Shown one piece after another: positions 42,943 to 51,484 of a stretch of 64,000 nt of DNA. Source of the stretch: Streptomyces sp. NRRL F-525 (lineage in GTDB: Bacteria; Actinomycetota; Actinomycetes; Streptomycetales; Streptomycetaceae); contig NZ_JNXE01000015.1 in NCBI RefSeq assembly GCF_000716605.1, positions 1-64,000 of the forward strand. Reading direction: 5' to 3'. Both the position numbers and the translations under genes were made by a program. Every line of letters starts with the position of its first letter. The stretch's first letter is position 1. Under the pieces are notes generated by a model that made no database searches, was not told the origin of the DNA, and saw only the letters and a program-made list of their open reading frames with translations.

Positions 42943-43803
42943 CTAACCGTTGAGCGAGTCGGCCAGCTGCGCGGCCAGTTTCCGCGCCCTGTCCTGCATC
43001 TTCTGGCTGTCCGGCACGACACCGACCGTCGCCGGCTGCTCCTCGTACTCGATGGTCACAATGACGTTGGACGTGCGAAACACCACAGTCACCGTGCGCT
43101 GCTGAGCCGTCGATCCGGAACTGCTCAACGCGTCGTCGAGGAACGCCTCGTCGCCCAGACCGGAGAGGGTGCGGGGTTCGAGACCGGTGGGGGAGGCGGT
43201 GGCGGAGGGGGAGGCCGACGTCGAGCCGGAGGCGGACGCGGAGGACGAGGACGAGGGGGTGGCGGAGGGCGACGCGGAGTCCGAAGCCGACGCCGAGTCG
43301 GACGCCGACGCGGAGTTCGACTCCGTGTCCGACGCCGTGGCGCTCGCCGTCGGCTCCGGGAGATCCGCCGCCGTCTCCTTCGTCGCGAAGATCGCCTGCG
43401 CCTGGCTGTCGTCGCTCACGGCGTTCTCGTAGGACACCACCCGCTCGAAGTCGACCAGGAGATGGTCGGTCGCGTCCGTGGACTCGACCTTCCAACGGCA
43501 GCCGACCTTGCGGTCCGTGTCGTACGTCAGCGTCGCGTCGCCCGCGTACGCCGCCTCGCGCTGCTCCGCGTCGGCGATCTGCTTGATGCCGGGGAGCAGG
43601 GTGTCCAGGGTGCCGTGCCCGACCACGCCGCAGGGCTCCGGAAGCGTGCGGTACTTGCCCGGCTGGGCCACCGCGGTCGCCGTGCCGGCCTCGCCCGGGT
43701 TCGCGTCGTCCGTCGTACCGCTGTCGGCCGAGCCGCTCGAGCAGCCGGCCAGCAGCGCCACGAGGAGCGCGGCGGTGCCGGGTACGTACGCCTTCCGCTG
43801 CAC
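42943..43803 (-). CDS. DUF3558 lipoprotein, second paralogue
   Basis: A 286-residue lipoprotein with lipobox LLAGC near residue 21 (ALLVALLAGCSSGSADSG). The sequence KYRTLPEPCGVVGHGTLDTL and VTIEYEEQPATVGV aligns with the neighbouring DUF3558 protein. It differs in carrying a long internal spacer of Ser/Ala/Asp repeats (residues 150-200: SASASDSASASDSASPSATP) between two halves of the domain, rather than a tail. The GTG at 43803 is chosen because AGGAG is just upstream. The promoter must lie in the 282-bp gap before rtcB. Function is unknown. Confidence 0.83.
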   Translation of the reverse strand: MQRKAYVPGTAALLVALLAGCSSGSADSGTTDDANPGEAGTATAVAQPGKYRTLPEPCGVVGHGTLDTLLPGIKQIADAEQREAAYAGDATLTYDTDRKVGCRWKVESTDATDHLLVDFERVVSYENAVSDDSQAQAIFATKETAADLPEPTASATASDTESNSASASDSASASDSASPSATPSSSSSASASGSTSASPSATASPTGLEPRTLSGLGDEAFLDDALSSSGSTAQQRTVTVVFRTSNVIVTIEYEEQPATVGVVPDSQKMQDRARKLAAQLADSLNG

Positions 43804-44085
43804 GGTCGGGCTCCTCTCGACAGGGTGTCGGGTGGGTGTTCGGATCGGTGTCGGGCGTGGGGTGCCGGCTGTGTTCGACGCCCCTCGACCCCTTGAACGA
43901 TCCAGGGTCTGCCAGTGTCCCCGCTGGTTAATCGCTTGCCGCACCGGGGGACCCCCTGGAGACAATGTCTATCGCACGTACAGCCGTTGACGCCGGTCCA
44001 CTGTCCCTTTCGTTGACCTTGGCGCCGGTTTTGCGATGTATGACTTTTGACTTTTTTTGATGGTTTCCGGGGGAATGAGGACGAT

Positions 44086-45279
44086 ATGTCGTACGTGGAG
44101 ATGCCGGGCGCGAAGGTACCGATCCGCATGTGGACCGACCCGGCGTCGGTCGAGGAGGGCGCACTCCAGCAGCTGCGCAACGTCGCGACCCTGCCGTGGA
44201 TCAAGGGCCTGGCGGTCATGCCGGACGTGCACTACGGGAAGGGCGCGACGGTCGGTTCGGTCATCGCGATGCGGGGCGCGGTGTGCCCGGCGGCGGTGGG
44301 GGTCGACATCGGCTGCGGGATGTCCGCGGTGAAGACGTCACTCACGGCGAACGATCTTCCCGGCGATCTGTCGCGGCTGCGGTCGAAGATCGAGCAGGCG
44401 ATTCCGGTGGGGCGGGGGATGCATGACAGTCCGGTCGACCCCGGGCGACTGCACGGGCTGGCCACCGGCGGGTGGGACGACTTCTGGGGGCGGTTCGACG
44501 GGGTCGCGGATGCGGTGAAGTTCCGGGAGGACCGGGCCACGAAGCAGATGGGGACGCTCGGCGGAGGGAATCACTATATCGAACTCTTGTTCGATACTGA
44601 AGGGGCGGTATGGCTCACGCTTCACTCCGGTTCCCGGAACATCGGCAAGGAACTGGCCGAGCATCACATCGGCGTGGCCCAGAAGCTCGCGCACAACCAG
44701 GGCCTGGTCGACCGTGACCTCGCCGTCTTCATCGCGGACACTCCGCAGATGGCGGCGTACCGCAACGACCTGTTCTGGGCGCAGGAGTACGCGAAGTACA
44801 ACCGCACGATCATGATGGCGCTTCTGAAAGACGTGATCCACAAGGAGTTCAAGAAGGCGAAGCCGACCTTCGAGTCGGAGATTTCCTGCCACCACAACTA
44901 CGTGGCGGAGGAGAGGTACGAGGGCATGGACATGCTGGTTACTCGTAAGGGCGCGATCCGGGCAGGCTCCGGCGAGTACGGGATCATTCCCGGCTCGATG
45001 GGCACCAGCTCTTACATCGTGAAGGGTCTCGGCAACGAGAAGGCCTTCAACTCGGCCTCGCACGGGGCGGGTCGGCGCATGAGCCGCAACGCGGCGAAGC
45101 GGCACTTCACCGTGCGGGACCTGGAGGAGCAGACGCGGGGCGTGGAGTGCCGCAAGGACTCCGGTGTGTTGGACGAGATCCCGGGTGCCTACAAGAACAT
45201 CGATCAGGTGATGGTGCAGCAGCGGGATCTTGTCGAGGTCGTGGCGAAGCTGAAGCAGTTCATCTGTGTGAAGGGCTAG
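44086..45279 (+). CDS. rtcB: RtcB-type RNA ligase
   Basis: A 397-residue RNA-splicing ligase that seals 2',3'-cyclic phosphate or 3'-phosphate ends to 5'-OH ends using GTP and manganese. Metal ligands lie in GVDIGCGMSAVKT, GGGNHYIEL and HSGSRNIGKEL, and the guanylylated histidine in SASHGAGRRMSRNAA. The loop RAGSGEYGIIPGSMGTSSYI is fully conserved. There is no intein. The upstream sequence is AT-rich. No archease or rtcR gene is near. A terminator and a LAGLIDADG endonuclease gene on the other strand follow. Identity is certain. Confidence 0.96.
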   Translation: MSYVEMPGAKVPIRMWTDPASVEEGALQQLRNVATLPWIKGLAVMPDVHYGKGATVGSVIAMRGAVCPAAVGVDIGCGMSAVKTSLTANDLPGDLSRLRSKIEQAIPVGRGMHDSPVDPGRLHGLATGGWDDFWGRFDGVADAVKFREDRATKQMGTLGGGNHYIELLFDTEGAVWLTLHSGSRNIGKELAEHHIGVAQKLAHNQGLVDRDLAVFIADTPQMAAYRNDLFWAQEYAKYNRTIMMALLKDVIHKEFKKAKPTFESEISCHHNYVAEERYEGMDMLVTRKGAIRAGSGEYGIIPGSMGTSSYIVKGLGNEKAFNSASHGAGRRMSRNAAKRHFTVRDLEEQTRGVECRKDSGVLDEIPGAYKNIDQVMVQQRDLVEVVAKLKQFICVKG

Positions 45280-45286
45280 GTGCGGG

Positions 45287-45318
45287 GATGGGCGCGGCGA
45301 TCGTAGGCCGCGCCCATC
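45287..45318. terminator. terminator between rtcB and endonuclease gene
   Basis: A perfect 12-bp stem, GATGGGCGCGGC (45287-45298) and its complement (45307-45318), starts 8 nt after the rtcB stop. It ends 10 nt before the convergent endonuclease gene's stop. Confidence 0.88.
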
Positions 45319-45327
45319 GTGCGTCGC

Positions 45328-46155
45328 TCAGTCCGGCAGTGGCACTAGGCCGTGCAGCAGCTTCCAGCGGCGCGTTTGGCAAGGGCTGTTGGAGTAACCC
45401 AGTTCGGCGGCCGCAGCGGCGATGGTCGGTGCCGACAGCAGGATTCGGTCCATCTCAGGTGTCCACTGGATAGGTGGAGGCCTACGTTCCATGCTTGCGG
45501 GGCGAATCCAGGAAGCAAGCGACTGGGCGGCGCTGTGCTTACGCTCCAGTGAGATACAGCCCGGGTAGTAGAGCTGGGCTGCCAGCGCCTGGGCGCTCTC
45601 CTTCGTGTAAAGGATGTTGTAGATGGCGTCTCGGGTGTTCCGCTTGAGCGTGCGCTCCGATTCCGTGATCTGCTGAGCGTACGAGCACAGACAGGCGCCG
45701 ATGGCGGTGCTGGCTGTCGTCAGGGAGACGAACGGCAGGCCCTGGCTCGTGTATCCCAGCGATCCGTCTGCGTCGATGATTCCTCGTAGGTAGTCGCGCT
45801 TCGAGAACTCGCTTGTGGGCGGGGCAATGCACATTGACTTGCGACCGTAAGGCAGTCCGAGTTCATTGATCCTGGTCCTGGCCTCAAGGGAGCAGACGGT
45901 CCAGACCGCAGAGTGCGCGGACTCGGCGAAGTTGGTCGTTCGGGTGCGTTCGGTAATGCTGCTGTAGTACGGCGTCAGCTTCTGGAACTCCCGAAGCAGT
46001 TCGACGTCCCGCGCGTTGAGTTCGACGCTCAGACGGCCCTTCTGCCCAGTGCCCTGGTGCAGATGCCCGTCCGCCTGCAAGAACCCGAACATGTAGGCGT
46101 ACTCAGGGACTGTCAGGTCCATGAACCGGTGAGCGATAGGCTCGCAATCAGCCAC
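45328..46155 (-). CDS. free-standing LAGLIDADG homing endonuclease
   Basis: A 275-residue protein with two LAGLIDADG motifs, YMFGFLQADGHL (residues 21-32) and DYLRGIIDADGSL (121-133), each followed by the catalytic aspartate pattern and beta strands of the DNA-binding saddle. The distance between the motifs fits a single-chain two-repeat endonuclease. The C-terminal 50 residues (WTPEMDRILLSAPTIAAAAA, ELGYSN, RRWKLLHGL) look like an extra helix-turn-helix. It is convergent with rtcB, with stops 49 nt apart and a hairpin between. Codon usage looks less GC-biased than its neighbours, a sign of transfer. It is not part of an intein or intron that I can see. Confidence 0.88.
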   Translation of the reverse strand: MADCEPIAHRFMDLTVPEYAYMFGFLQADGHLHQGTGQKGRLSVELNARDVELLREFQKLTPYYSSITERTRTTNFAESAHSAVWTVCSLEARTRINELGLPYGRKSMCIAPPTSEFSKRDYLRGIIDADGSLGYTSQGLPFVSLTTASTAIGACLCSYAQQITESERTLKRNTRDAIYNILYTKESAQALAAQLYYPGCISLERKHSAAQSLASWIRPASMERRPPPIQWTPEMDRILLSAPTIAAAAAELGYSNSPCQTRRWKLLHGLVPLPD

Positions 46156-46543
46156 AGGGAAGCCCTACTTCCGTGCTGGTCAGGCCCTCGTTCGGGATTG
46201 CCGTCCCGGGCGGGGGCCGTCGTGTTGATGTTGTGGCGCGAGCCTAGGTCGACTGTTCGAGCGCCGCGCGGGTGATCGACACGGTTCACCCATGTGGGCT
46301 AACCAAGGGGGATGCGGAAAGTCAAGGTGGCGGCCGCTCTGAGATCGCTCTGGGGTCTCTCTGATGCCGCTGTGAATTCGCGTCCTATTGCTGTGAATTC
46401 CAGCCAACGTCGCACGTCAAAATGCATACGCCATTCGCGAAAGCATTGATTGCACGCGCCCCTCATTGTTGCCCTCGAAATTCACTGTGATGCTGCCCGG
46501 CAGTTGGTCCCACCCCCACCCGCAGCGTCTCGGAGGACAGCAC
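46156..46543. promoter_or_regulatory. AT-rich upstream region with 11-bp direct repeats
   Basis: This 388-bp gap separates the divergent endonuclease and ceramidase-like genes. It holds two exact direct repeats GCTGTGAATTC (46369-46379 and 46390-46400), 21 bp apart (two helical turns), and a related inverted AAATTCACTGTG near 46479. They are probably binding sites for a regulator of the exported-enzyme pair. I see no gene in the gap. Confidence 0.5.
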
Positions 46544-47911
46544 ATGCGTGAACAACTGCAGAATCAGGGCGAGTTGAGCCGGCGGACCGTCGTGGCCGCC
46601 GGTGCGGTCACCGCCCTCGCGGCGACCGCCCTCGGTACTGCCACCTCCGCGCAGGCCGCGACGAAGGCCGTCGGCGGGCTGAAGGTCGGTGTCGGGAAGG
46701 CCGCGTTCACGCCCGGTGCCTCGCTGCTGCCGCTGGACAACTTCACCGCCGTGCACGACGACCTCAACGTCCGTGTCCTGCTGGTGGAGTCCGGGTCCCG
46801 GCGGATCGCGCTGGCCGTGCTGGACCTGACCTCGATCAGCGCGGAGGCGGTCGGGTTGATGCGGGACGCGATCACCGCGGCCTCCGGCGTGACCGCCGCG
46901 AACATCATGGTCACCGTCACGCACTGCTTCTCCGCGCCGCATGTGCAGGCGAGTTCGTCCTCGGCCGGGGCCGCCGCGTACGTCCAGAACATCGTCGCCG
47001 CCACCAGGTCCGCCGTCGCCGACGCCGTGAAGAACCTCCAGGACGCCGAGGTCGGCTACGGCTCCGGTCGAGTTGACGTCAACGTGAACCGCAACGTCCT
47101 CACCGCCGACGGCTATTGGCTCGGCGTGAACGAGCAACTGCCCTCGGACAAGGGCGTGTACGTCGCCCGCTTCAACGACCTCGACGGCAACCCGATCGCC
47201 GTGCTCACCAACTACAACGTGCAGTCCTGCGTGATGCAGGACTCGGTCATGGCCGACGGCACCCTGCCGATCTCCGCCGACCTCGCCGGCGCGGCCGTAG
47301 CGCATGTCGAGACGCAGTACCCCGGCGCCGTCGGCTTCTGGCTGGTGGGCGCGTGCGGGGACCAGTTCCCGGCGTACCGGTCGAAGCGGTACACGATCGA
47401 CAAGGACAAGGGCTGGACCTACGGCGTCGATCTGCACGACGCCGGGTTCGCGCTGCTGACCGCGCAGGGCGAGCGGCTCGGGAACGAGATCGTGCGGGTG
47501 GCGCAGGGGATCAGCAAGTACGAGAGCGGTAAGCAGGTTGTGGTGCGGCTCGTCACCGACGACATCACGACGACCCAGGTCACCGGGCCGCAGGCCAGCG
47601 CGCCCACCAAGTCCGTCACCTTCACCCCGACCGGCACCGCCCAGGTACCGCTCTGGGTCTTCCAGGTCGGCAAGGGCGTCTTCGCGGGCGTGGAGCCGGA
47701 GTTGTCGACCACGACCGCGAACGCGATCCGTGAGAACTCGTCCTTCTCCAGCACGTTCGTCATGTCGATGTTCGAGGGCGGCGCCAAGAACATGCCCGAC
47801 AAATGGAATTTCGACCACGTCACCTATGAGGCGGTCGACGGTTTCTACATCAAGGGCACCGCCGAGAAGGCCGTGGCGCGAATCGATCGCCTCATCAAGT
47901 CCCTGAACTGA
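46544..47911 (+). CDS. Tat-exported neutral-ceramidase-like protein
   Basis: A 455-residue protein with a twin-arginine signal (LSRRTVVAAGAVTALAATAL, cleavage near AQA at about residue 40). The mature part (LKVGVGKAAFTPGASLLPLD, NVRVLLVESGSRRIALAVLD, NIMVTVTHCFSAPHVQ) resembles the N-terminal catalytic domain of neutral/alkaline ceramidases, which split ceramide amide bonds. It is shorter than full enzymes (about 650 residues) and lacks their C-terminal domain. A zinc histidine in THCFSAPH would correspond to the metal site. GGAGG precedes the ATG. The esterase gene follows after 9 nt. The ceramidase relation is moderately sure; the substrate is unknown. Confidence 0.82.
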   Translation: MREQLQNQGELSRRTVVAAGAVTALAATALGTATSAQAATKAVGGLKVGVGKAAFTPGASLLPLDNFTAVHDDLNVRVLLVESGSRRIALAVLDLTSISAEAVGLMRDAITAASGVTAANIMVTVTHCFSAPHVQASSSSAGAAAYVQNIVAATRSAVADAVKNLQDAEVGYGSGRVDVNVNRNVLTADGYWLGVNEQLPSDKGVYVARFNDLDGNPIAVLTNYNVQSCVMQDSVMADGTLPISADLAGAAVAHVETQYPGAVGFWLVGACGDQFPAYRSKRYTIDKDKGWTYGVDLHDAGFALLTAQGERLGNEIVRVAQGISKYESGKQVVVRLVTDDITTTQVTGPQASAPTKSVTFTPTGTAQVPLWVFQVGKGVFAGVEPELSTTTANAIRENSSFSSTFVMSMFEGGAKNMPDKWNFDHVTYEAVDGFYIKGTAEKAVARIDRLIKSLN

Positions 47912-47920
47912 GTCGAGGGG

Positions 47921-49351
47921 ATGAGCGAAATGGCCACAAGGCGTGCATTTTTAGGGCGGGTTCTGGGAATGGCGGCGGTTGCCACCACGGGCCTGGCCGC
48001 TTGTGAATCGCATTCGGCGGGCAGCGGGGGCGGCGGGGGTGCTGGTGGACATATGAAAAGCGCCACCGCGATCACCGAGGTCTACGGCGACGGCCAGAAA
48101 TTCATCGCGGTCGCCGTCGAGTACGACACCGAGATCGACACGTCCAAGCTCTCGGTCTCCTCCTTCGAGGTCGAGGGCCGTACGGTCACCCGTGTCTACG
48201 CCAACACCCGCGCGGCGACGGCCGATCGGGGCACCGACGGCACGTACGTCATCGTCGAACTGTCCGCCGACGACGAGGGCGCGCTGCTGTGGGGAGGCGT
48301 GGGGTCGGGCGGGGGCGCGCCGGGGACCGCTCAGCCGTCGGCCTCGGCCGGGCCCTCGGCGTCCACAGCCTCCACAAGCAGCCCCTACGTCATCCCCGGT
48401 CCGCAGGTGGGCTCGACGGGCGGACCGGCCACCATCAGGGCGGCGAAGGGCGTCGTCACCCAGGTCGGCACCGTCACGGCCAGTGGCGGCACCGGTTACG
48501 CCGGCGGCGAGGCCAAGGTCGGTACCAGCAGGACGGTGAACCTGATCGTCGACGACTTCGAGCAGTTCACGTACAAGGACTCGAAGACCGGCAGGTCGCT
48601 GCCGTACAGCCTCTACATCCCCAAGGGCTACGACCGGAGCAAGTCCTATCCGCTCGTCCTCTTCATGCACGACGCGAGCCTGATCACCACCACGGTGCGG
48701 GCGACGCTGGTGCAGGGCCTGGGCGCGGTGTGCTGGGCATCCCCCGAGGACCAGGCGAAGCGCCCGGCGTTCGTGCTGGCGCCGCAGTACCCGGAGGTGG
48801 TCGTCGGCGACGACTACAAGCCGACGGCACTCTTCGACACCACGGTCGACCTGGTCAGGTCGCTGACCGCCGAGTACAGCATCGACACCGATCGCCTGTA
48901 CTCCACCGGCCAGTCCATGGGCGCGATGATGACCGTCGGCCTGAACATCAAGTACCCCGACCTGTTCGCGGCCTCCTGGGTGGTCGCCGGCCAGTGGCCC
49001 TCCGCCCAGGCCGCGCCGCTGGCGGAGAAGAACCTCTGGGTCACCGTCTCGCAGGGCGACACCAAGGCCTATCCCGGCGAGAACGCCATCATGGCCGTCA
49101 TCGAGAAGGCCGGGACGAAGGTCAGCCGCGCGGTCTGGGACGGCCAGTCCAGTGCGACGGAGTTCGCCGCGGACGTGAAGGCCATGGCGGCCAAGGGCAC
49201 GACGGTCAACTACGCCTCGTTCAAGAAGGGTTCGACCCTGGCCGGAGGACTGGCGAACGCGCACGGCGTCGAGCACAACTCGACCTGGCCGATCGCCTAC
49301 ACCATCGAGGGCATCCGGGAGTGGATCTTCGCGCGGCGGAAGACCGGCTAG
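47921..49351 (+). CDS. Tat lipoprotein with alpha/beta-hydrolase (esterase) domain
   Basis: A 476-residue exported lipoprotein: twin-arginine start (MSEMATRRAFLGRVLGMAA) and lipobox TGLAAC at residues 23-28. Residues 50-125 form a beta-sandwich like the esterase Ig-like N-terminal domain. A Gly/Ser-rich linker follows, then an alpha/beta-hydrolase of PHB-depolymerase/feruloyl-esterase type: LPYSLYIPKGYD, PLVLFMHDASL, and the nucleophile serine in TGQSMGAMMTVG. The acid and histidine would be in the last 100 residues (HGVEHNSTW). It follows the ceramidase-like gene by 9 nt, so the two probably act together on an outer lipid or ester. Confidence 0.88.
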   Translation: MSEMATRRAFLGRVLGMAAVATTGLAACESHSAGSGGGGGAGGHMKSATAITEVYGDGQKFIAVAVEYDTEIDTSKLSVSSFEVEGRTVTRVYANTRAATADRGTDGTYVIVELSADDEGALLWGGVGSGGGAPGTAQPSASAGPSASTASTSSPYVIPGPQVGSTGGPATIRAAKGVVTQVGTVTASGGTGYAGGEAKVGTSRTVNLIVDDFEQFTYKDSKTGRSLPYSLYIPKGYDRSKSYPLVLFMHDASLITTTVRATLVQGLGAVCWASPEDQAKRPAFVLAPQYPEVVVGDDYKPTALFDTTVDLVRSLTAEYSIDTDRLYSTGQSMGAMMTVGLNIKYPDLFAASWVVAGQWPSAQAAPLAEKNLWVTVSQGDTKAYPGENAIMAVIEKAGTKVSRAVWDGQSSATEFAADVKAMAAKGTTVNYASFKKGSTLAGGLANAHGVEHNSTWPIAYTIEGIREWIFARRKTG

Positions 49352-49384
49352 CGGAGACCTGGAGGCTCAACTGCCGGGCCGCGC

Positions 49385-49588
49385 CTACTTGTTCGGGGCG
49401 TGCATCACCGCGTAGATCATCACGAACGCGACGAGGTGGATGCCGAAGAGGAAGTAGCCGAGGAAGTACCAGACCTTGCGTTCGTTCCTGGTCTCCTCGG
49501 CCAACCGGCGCTTGTCCAGGGCCTGTTGGGAGTTGTCCGGGCCGGCCGGACTGTTCGGGCCGGCCGGGTCGCCCTCCGCGTCGGGCAT
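49385..49588 (-). CDS. small single-pass membrane protein, 67 residues
   Basis: A 67-residue protein with a polar, proline-rich first half, a charged middle (LDKRRLAEETRNERKVW) and one C-terminal hydrophobic helix (YFLGYFLFGIHLVAFVMIYA). It recalls small Streptomyces membrane proteins such as DUF6126, but I would not press the match. The ATG at 49588 overlaps the TGA of the SDR gene (TGATG), so it is translated after the dehydrogenase. The function is unknown. Confidence 0.7.
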   Translation of the reverse strand: MPDAEGDPAGPNSPAGPDNSQQALDKRRLAEETRNERKVWYFLGYFLFGIHLVAFVMIYAVMHAPNK

Positions 49589-50364
49589 CACAGCTCCCGG
49601 TGGACCTTGGTGTTCGAGGCCTGGGCGCGGGGGCGGACGACGAGGAGGTCGATGTTGACGTGGCTGGGGCGGGTGACCGCCCAGGTGATGGTGTCGGCCA
49701 CGTCGTCCGCCGTGAGGGGCTCGGCGACGCCCGCGTAGACCTTCGCCGCCTTCTCCGCGTCGCCGCCGAAGCGGGTCAGCGCGAACTCGTCCGTCTTGAC
49801 CATGCCGGGCGCGACCTCGATGACCCGCACCGGGGTGCCGACGATCTCCAGGCGCAGGGTCTCGGCGAGGACGTGGGCGCCGTGCTTGGCGGCGACATAG
49901 CCCGCGCCGCCCTCGTACGTGCCGTGTCCGGCCGTGGAGGAGACGACCACGACCGTGCCGTCGCCGCTCGCGGTGAGGGCGGGGAGCAGGGCCTGGGTGA
50001 TGTTCAGGGTGCCGAGGACGTTCGTCTCGTACATCGTGCGCCAGTCGGCGGGGTCGCCGGTCGCGACGGGGTCGGCGCCGAGCGCGCCGCCCGCGTTGTT
50101 GATCAGCACGCCGATCTTCTTGAAGGCGGTCGCGAACTCGTCGACGGCGGCACGGTCGGTGACGTCGAGGGCGTACGCCGTGGCCTGGCCGCCGTTCGCG
50201 GTGATCTCCTCGGCGAGCGCCTCGATCCGGTCCTTGCGGCGGGCGGTGAGGACGACACGGTAACCGGCCGCGGCGAGCTGCCGGGCCGTGGCGGCGCCGA
50301 TGCCACCGCTCGCCCCGGTGACGACCGCGATACGGGAGGCGGCGGACGGTGCGGCGGTGGCCAT
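49588..50364 (-). CDS. short-chain dehydrogenase/reductase
   Basis: A 258-residue classical SDR. The cofactor motif TGASGGIGAATARQL, NNAGGALGADP, the catalytic serine in VVVVSSTAGHG and the YVAAKHG tyrosine-lysine pair are all present. An arginine after the second strand (LTARRKDRIEAL) points to NADPH. The closest general match is the YdfG/serine-dehydrogenase-like group, but the substrate is not determined. A 12-bp palindrome (50394-50405) just upstream suggests control by a TetR-type repressor, none of which is adjacent. The small membrane protein gene is coupled at its 3' end. Confidence 0.92.
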   Translation of the reverse strand: MATAAPSAASRIAVVTGASGGIGAATARQLAAAGYRVVLTARRKDRIEALAEEITANGGQATAYALDVTDRAAVDEFATAFKKIGVLINNAGGALGADPVATGDPADWRTMYETNVLGTLNITQALLPALTASGDGTVVVVSSTAGHGTYEGGAGYVAAKHGAHVLAETLRLEIVGTPVRVIEVAPGMVKTDEFALTRFGGDAEKAAKVYAGVAEPLTADDVADTITWAVTRPSHVNIDLLVVRPRAQASNTKVHREL

Positions 50365-50393
50365 GGGCTGCTCCTGGTGACGGTTCGACGGGA

Positions 50394-50405
50394 TCGTACG
50401 TACGA
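50394..50405. promoter_or_regulatory. palindromic operator upstream of the SDR gene
   Basis: TCGTACGTACGA is a perfect 12-bp palindrome 30 bp before the SDR start codon. Its form is typical of TetR-family operators. The regulator is not recognisable in the window. Confidence 0.55.
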
Positions 50406-50437
50406 CTCCGTCCAGGATAGGCGGGCCCGGTTCCGGG

Positions 50438-50782
50438 TCAGTTCCCCCTGGGCGCCCACATGATCACGGCCATCCCGGCCAGGCAGATCAGGGCGCCGGT
50501 GATGTCCCAGCGGTCGGGGCGGTAGCCGTCCGCGACCGCGCCCCAGGCCAGTGAACCGGCGACGAAGATCCCGCCGTAGGCCGCGAGGATGCGGCCGAAG
50601 TGGGCGTCGGGCTGGAAGGTGGCGACGAAGCCGTAGACGCCGAGGGCCATGATGCCGCCGCCGATCCAGAGCCAGCCGCGGTGTTCGCGCACCCCCTGCC
50701 AGACCAGCCAGGCGCCGCCGATCTCGAAGACGGCGGCGACGACGAAGAGGGCTGCGGAGCGGAGCACGAGCATGGGCGTCAT
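50438..50782 (-). CDS. YnfA/UPF0060-family membrane protein
   Basis: A 114-residue protein with four membrane helices and the UPF0060 (YnfA) pattern: [20 protein letters not shown] near the start, [40 protein letters not shown], and a C-terminal [18 protein letters not shown]. coli YnfA behaves as a small-multidrug-resistance-like exporter; whether this one does is unknown. It is co-directional with the SDR gene, 74 nt upstream of it. The ATG at 50782 gives the conserved start. Confidence 0.93.
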   Translation of the reverse strand: MTPMLVLRSAALFVVAAVFEIGGAWLVWQGVREHRGWLWIGGGIMALGVYGFVATFQPDAHFGRILAAYGGIFVAGSLAWGAVADGYRPDRWDITGALICLAGMAVIMWAPRGN

Positions 50783-50897
50783 CAGATCACGCGGGTGTCA
50801 CCTGATGGACGGCGCCTGTCGCCCGCTCCGCGTGGGATACATCCGTACGACCACGGTGGCGTGGTGCAAGGGCGCGGCGTACTGAGGAGCGGATCGC

Positions 50898-51374
50898 ATG
50901 CGGGTACTAGGGGTACTACGGACTCTCGCTGTAGGGGGTGCCGCGCTGGCGGTGATGGGGGCGGCCCCGGGGCACCCGGACATCCCCGGTCCGGAGGCGG
51001 ATCTCGCCTACCACGGCTCCGCCACCATGACCGGCGGCCGGGTCGACGTGCGGTTCACCCCGCGCAACCACGGTCCGGCCGCGGTGCCCGACGCGACCGT
51101 ACGGCTGCGCTGGTCGAAGCCGCTCGCGGACGCGCAGACGCTGCCGCAGGGGTGCGCGCGGTCGGGGGAGCGGGTGGTGGTGTGCCGGACGGGGGCGCTG
51201 GCCGCGGACGCGGTGGGCGAGCGGATCGAGGTGCGGGTACGGCTGCGGGACGCGTCCTCCGAGGTGCTGCTGGAGCTGGACACGGTGTGGGGCGGGGGCG
51301 CGGTGGACGGGAACCGGGCCAACGACCAGCAGCGGGTGCTCGTCCTGGACACCGGTGACACCTACTACTTCTGA
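50898..51374 (+). CDS. secreted small beta-domain protein
   Basis: A 158-residue exported protein. The signal peptide (MRVLGVLRTLAVGGAALAVM) is followed by a single domain with a DUF11/CARDB-like pattern: ADLAYHGSATMTGGRVDVRF, TPRNHGPAAVPDATVRLRWS, and a closing NDQQRVLVLDTGDTYYF. Two cysteines (GCARSGERVVVC) should form a disulfide. Such proteins are common at the Streptomyces surface, with no known function. The ATG at 50898 follows GAGGAG. The gene diverges from the YnfA-type gene across 115 bp. Confidence 0.75.
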   Translation: MRVLGVLRTLAVGGAALAVMGAAPGHPDIPGPEADLAYHGSATMTGGRVDVRFTPRNHGPAAVPDATVRLRWSKPLADAQTLPQGCARSGERVVVCRTGALAADAVGERIEVRVRLRDASSEVLLELDTVWGGGAVDGNRANDQQRVLVLDTGDTYYF

Positions 51375-51484
51375 GCCACACCCGTAGGACCGAGGAGCCA
51401 CGCCCGCGACCACGTCGTACGATCTCGATCTCCGCACGGCACGGACGGCACGTGCGGAACGGCACAGGCGACGAGGGGTACGAG

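Noticed and set aside
44086..45279. Intein inside rtcB
   Set aside because: The RtcB reading is continuous and of normal length with all conserved blocks in order, so no intein is present.
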